DNA of 64,000 nt from Atrina japonica (Eukaryota; Mollusca; Bivalvia; Pterioida; Pinnidae), in contig BROG01000517.1 of NCBI GenBank assembly GCA_030159075.1, positions 62,001 through 126,000 of the forward strand. Direction: 5' to 3'. Under the pieces are notes generated by a model, which had not been told where the DNA came from, ran no database searches, and worked only from the letters and a program-made list of their open reading frames with translations. Shown in pieces: positions 60,726-64,000 of the stretch. Numbering within the stretch: position 1 is the stretch's first letter; each line of letters begins with the position of its first letter. The position numbers and the translations under genes were made by a program.

Positions 60726-63510
60726 GTGAAGTAGGAATGAATCACAAATCGTTCAAATGCATTAAAGACTTTCATAGATAATTTAAAATAGAAACGAATA
60801 TATTTTAGTACGTATTTATTTATAGTGTAAAGTTTTGCAGATAATCTATTGATATAGCGAATTCTTTATATTATCATTCCACAATGCCGTGCATAAATTA
60901 TATTCTTAATTTATTGGTGGTTATTTCTCGGATCCGGATTGATAATTTTTCATTTGAAATAAAGCTGTTTAGCAATTTATGGAACATGGCTAAACAAACA
61001 AAAAAAACCCGTCTTGTGTGGAAGTCATCTTGATTTTTTAAGTTCTGATATTCCTATGGAATGTGATATATATTTGTTTTCCGTCGAACTGAAATGGCAC
61101 TATTTCATTGGCTATGAAGTATGTCGTGACAGTCTCTCATGGTTTTATGGACGGTCAATAGCAAAAACATGGTATCGTCGATCATGTTGTAAAGCTTACA
61201 GATGCTTTCCGTCTATTGTGTAATGCATGCAGAAATGATTACATAGAACAGTAATCACTAGCTATAACGATTGAAACTTATTTCTAAATATCAAGCGATC
61301 ATACTTGGGTATTGAAATAGATATAATATAAATAATACTATTAGCACACCATCGCAGAGAGACATGTGTTTTATTATGTTTTGACAGTGTACGACTACTA
61401 GGCTATACAATATCACATGGAAACATGTGTCGTGTTTTGAAATAAATTTGACATGCATTAAATTTTGATTATTACAAGAAATTACAAGAATTAGAAATAA
61501 GAAAAGTAGAAAGGCGGTAAGGAGACATGTGTCGATAATACAATTGATTTTTATGGTATAAAGTAATTTTAAAAAGGAAAAGCATGCAACATATTTCCGT
61601 GGGTTGTAGCATATTCATAAGAGTTTTAGGATTATCCGACTGGAAATGTGATTACGTTTTCAAAAAATATCTAAATTTTACGCCTTTCATTAGAACATAT
61701 TCAGTTTAACTTTGTATGTTAACTATTTCTAATTTAATCACCAATCAGATAGCTGCGCATATTTTCACTTCTTCTACTACTACAACTAGCGACATCTGGT
61801 ATCAATTCTATAACAGCAACGACAACTACTTCAACTTCTGCCTTTATTTCTATTAAAAATTACAAATAATTCTTCCACTATTGCCACTCCTACCACAATG
61901 AGTTTCACTTTTACTCTTTTCTAACACTACATCTACAACTACTTCTACATCTTTTCGTAATCAATGTATTTCTTATTAATCTTTAACACTTCATTTACTG
62001 CTATGACGACTAAAAAATGAAACAAGAGCGCAAACAAGAAAAAATAACAAATGTGAAGTCAGAATGAATCACAATCGTTCAAATGCATGAATGACTTTCA
62101 CAGATAGTTTAAAATAATTAAATCGAAATGAATATATTTTAGCACGTATTTACTTATAGTGTAAAGTTTTGTAGATAATTTATTGAGATGGCGAATTTTT
62201 TTTTATTACTATTCCACAATGCTGTGCATAAAATAGGTTCATAACTTATTGGTGGTTATTTCTCGGATATGGATTGATAAGTTTTCATTTGAAATATTTA
62301 TGGAAGATGGTTTAACAAAAAAATAAACCGTCTTGAGAGGAAGTCATCTTGATTTTTTCAAGTTGTGATATTCCTATGGACATATCCTTAATAGTATATC
62401 TTTATAAAATAAATTGTGATATATATTTGTTTTCCGTCGAACTGAAATGGCACTATTTCATTGGCTATGAAGTATGTCGTGACAGTCTCTCATGATTCAA
62501 TGGGCGGTCAATAGCAAAAACATGGTATCGTCGAGCATGTTGTAAAGCTTACAGATGTTTTCCGTCTATTGTGTAATGCATGTGGAAATGATTACATAGA
62601 ACAGTAATCACTAGCTATAGTGATTGAAACTTATTTCTAAATATCAAGCTATCATACTTGGGTATTGAAATACATATAATATAAATAATACTATTAGCAC
62701 ACCCTCGCAGAGAGACATGTGTTTTATTATGTTTAGACAGTGTACGATTACTAGGCTATACAATATCACATGGAAACATGTCTCCTGTTCTGACATAAAT
62801 TTGACATGCATTAAATTTTGATAATTACAAGAAATTACAAGAATTAGAAAAAGGGAAAGTAGAAAGGCGTTACGGAGACATGTGTCGATAATACATTTAA
62901 TTTTTATGGTATAAAGCAATTTTAAAAAGGAAAAGTGCGATCGACAGCATGCAACATATTTCCGTGGGTTATAGCATATTCATAAGAATTTTAGGATTAA
63001 CCTACTGGAAATGTGATTACGTTTTCAAAAAATAATAAATGTTTAGGCCTTTTATTAGAACATATTCAGTTTAACTTTGTATGTTAACTATTTCTAACTT
63101 AATCACCAATCAGATAGCTGCGCATATTTTCCACTTCTTCTACTACTACAACAAGCGACATCTGGTACCAATTCTATAACAGCAACGACAACTGCTTCTA
63201 CTTCTGCCTTTATTTCTACTAAAAGTTACAAATAATTCTTCCACTATTGCCACTTCTACCACAATGAGTTTCACTTTTATTCTTTTCTAACACTACATCT
63301 ACCACTACTTCTACATCTTTTCGTAATCAATGTATTTCTTATTAATCTTTAGCACTTCATTTACTGCTATGACGACTAAAAAATGAAACAAGAGCGCAAA
63401 CAAGAAAAAATAACAAATGTGAAGTCAGAATAAATCACAATCGTTCAAATGCATGAATGACTTTCATAGATAGTTTAAAATGTTAAAATCGAAACGAATA
63501 TATTTTAGCA
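60726..63510. repeat. Tandem duplication, unit about 1.34 kb, two copies plus the start of a third
   Basis: The unit start (AATGAATCACAA.TCGTTCAAATGCAT) is at about 60,734, 62,064 and 63,430. Words such as TTTCCGTCGAACTGAAATGG (61,079 and 62,430) and CAGATAGCTGCGCATATTTT (61,747 and 63,112) keep the same spacing. The frame at 61,014 to 61,223 is broken in the second copy by a small insertion and a stop, so it is unlikely to be a gene. Confidence 0.92.
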
Positions 63511-63754
63511 CAAAGGCATACAGGTTGTCATTTTGATACAAAATATCCCGGAGTTCAAATCGTTGATTAAAAGGCTAAAATGATATATTGTCGTAATTTT
63601 TAACATATCATGCATATATATCTTATGTAAATAAAATATTCTGAAGATTGATGTTCCTGTCATAAAATATCGAATATTTGAAACTTTTAATACAAACAGA
63701 AAAGTCAATTTTGACAATTTGGATGCCTTAAAAAATGATAGTTTTATTGCATAC

Positions 63755-63886
63755 CCTTTTCAACTGCTTCGTAATATCCATTTGTACATTCATATTTAAC
63801 ACAGGGATTTTGGTGATCCTGCCAGGTATCTCCATCTTGGTAATATATGCCATCCACGTAACAATCACAGTCTGCTTTCTGCTTAT
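63755..63886 (-). CDS. Module exon 1, VWC/SVWC-like
   Basis: The exon has 44 codons, TTACAG/ATAAG to AAGG/GTATGC. It reads ADCDCYVDGIYYQDGDTW and then CVKYEC. The arrangement C-x-C-x-x-x-G-x-x-Y-x-x-G-D-x-W-x(6)-C-x4-C is that of the N-terminal half of von Willebrand type C or single-VWC domains. The R modules share the G-E-x-W-x(5)-C-x4-C part, which suggests that all modules derive from such a domain. It is the 5'-most complete exon in the window. Confidence 0.75.
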
Positions 63887-63985
63887 CTGTAATATGAAAT
63901 AATAGATCTTCGAGTTCTCGAATTGTACGTTATTATTCCTGATTTTTCGTGTACTGTCTCGTTTCTTTTAGCTTTCCTTACTTAC

Positions 63986-64000
63986 GCTTTACATTGTTTA
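63986..64000 (-). CDS. Partial exon at the right edge, same gene
   Basis: A perfect donor (AAAGC/GTAAGT) on minus ends an open frame (NNVK plus one base) that joins in phase to exon 1. Only 15 bases are in view, so the call rests on the donor and the frame. Confidence 0.4.

Noticed and set aside
61014..61223. 69-residue plus frame inside the 1.34-kb tandem duplication
   Set aside because: The second copy has an insertion and a stop in it, so there is no sign of constraint.

Overview
The window is AT-rich nuclear DNA from an animal, most likely a bivalve mollusc. The inference rests on intron-split genes with GT-AG junctions, tRNA-derived SINEs, PIF/Harbinger and mariner remnants, 5'-truncated Penelope-like retroelements, small TA-flanked inverted-repeat elements, long AT/AC/AG microsatellites and an apextrin-type (ApeC) domain gene. 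The species cannot be named from the sequence.

Region 1 to 4.2 kb holds the 3' end of an ankyrin-repeat plus SOCS-box (ASB-like) gene on the minus strand. Two exons with matching splice phase are visible: a proline-rich exon and a long terminal exon. Around them lie a SINE, an inverted-repeat element and a palindromic repeat.

Region 4.9 to 18 kb is repeat territory. It has a 2.4 kb hierarchical minisatellite (87-bp period) carrying a small transposon, a gag remnant with an internal deletion, and microsatellites. A decayed PIF/Harbinger element has its transposase on plus and its Myb/SANT-like partner on minus, with a retroelement 3' end between them. Further retroelement and SINE fragments follow.

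Region 18.5 kb to the right edge is best read as one large, incomplete minus-strand gene. I find 19 short exons of 38 to 46 codons, each encoding one small module of pattern Cys-x(5,6)-Cys-x(10,14)-Cys-x4-Cys (one lacks the second Cys; the first is VWC-like). Three further exons together encode a complete ApeC domain. A splice donor at the right edge indicates one more exon. All 22 complete exons are multiples of three and are phase 1 at both ends, so they join in frame in any combination. Transcript order (right to left) is four 4-Cys modules, ApeC, four modules, then eleven more modules dominated by two exon families, here called R (seven copies) and K (three copies). The R and K families grew by duplication of exon plus intron: nearly the same intron sequence recurs around each copy, several K copies have decayed, and one recent duplicate was split by a retroelement. 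Neither the start codon nor the terminal exon is in view. ApeC proteins studied in other invertebrates are linked to bacterial cell-wall recognition, so a secreted recognition or matrix protein is a reasonable but unproven reading.

The introns of this gene are full of mobile DNA: a decayed mariner at 43.9 to 45.2 kb, Penelope-like copies, tRNA-SINEs, foldback elements at 20.1 and 24.6 kb, a 1.34-kb tandem duplication at 60.7 to 63.5 kb, and several minisatellites.
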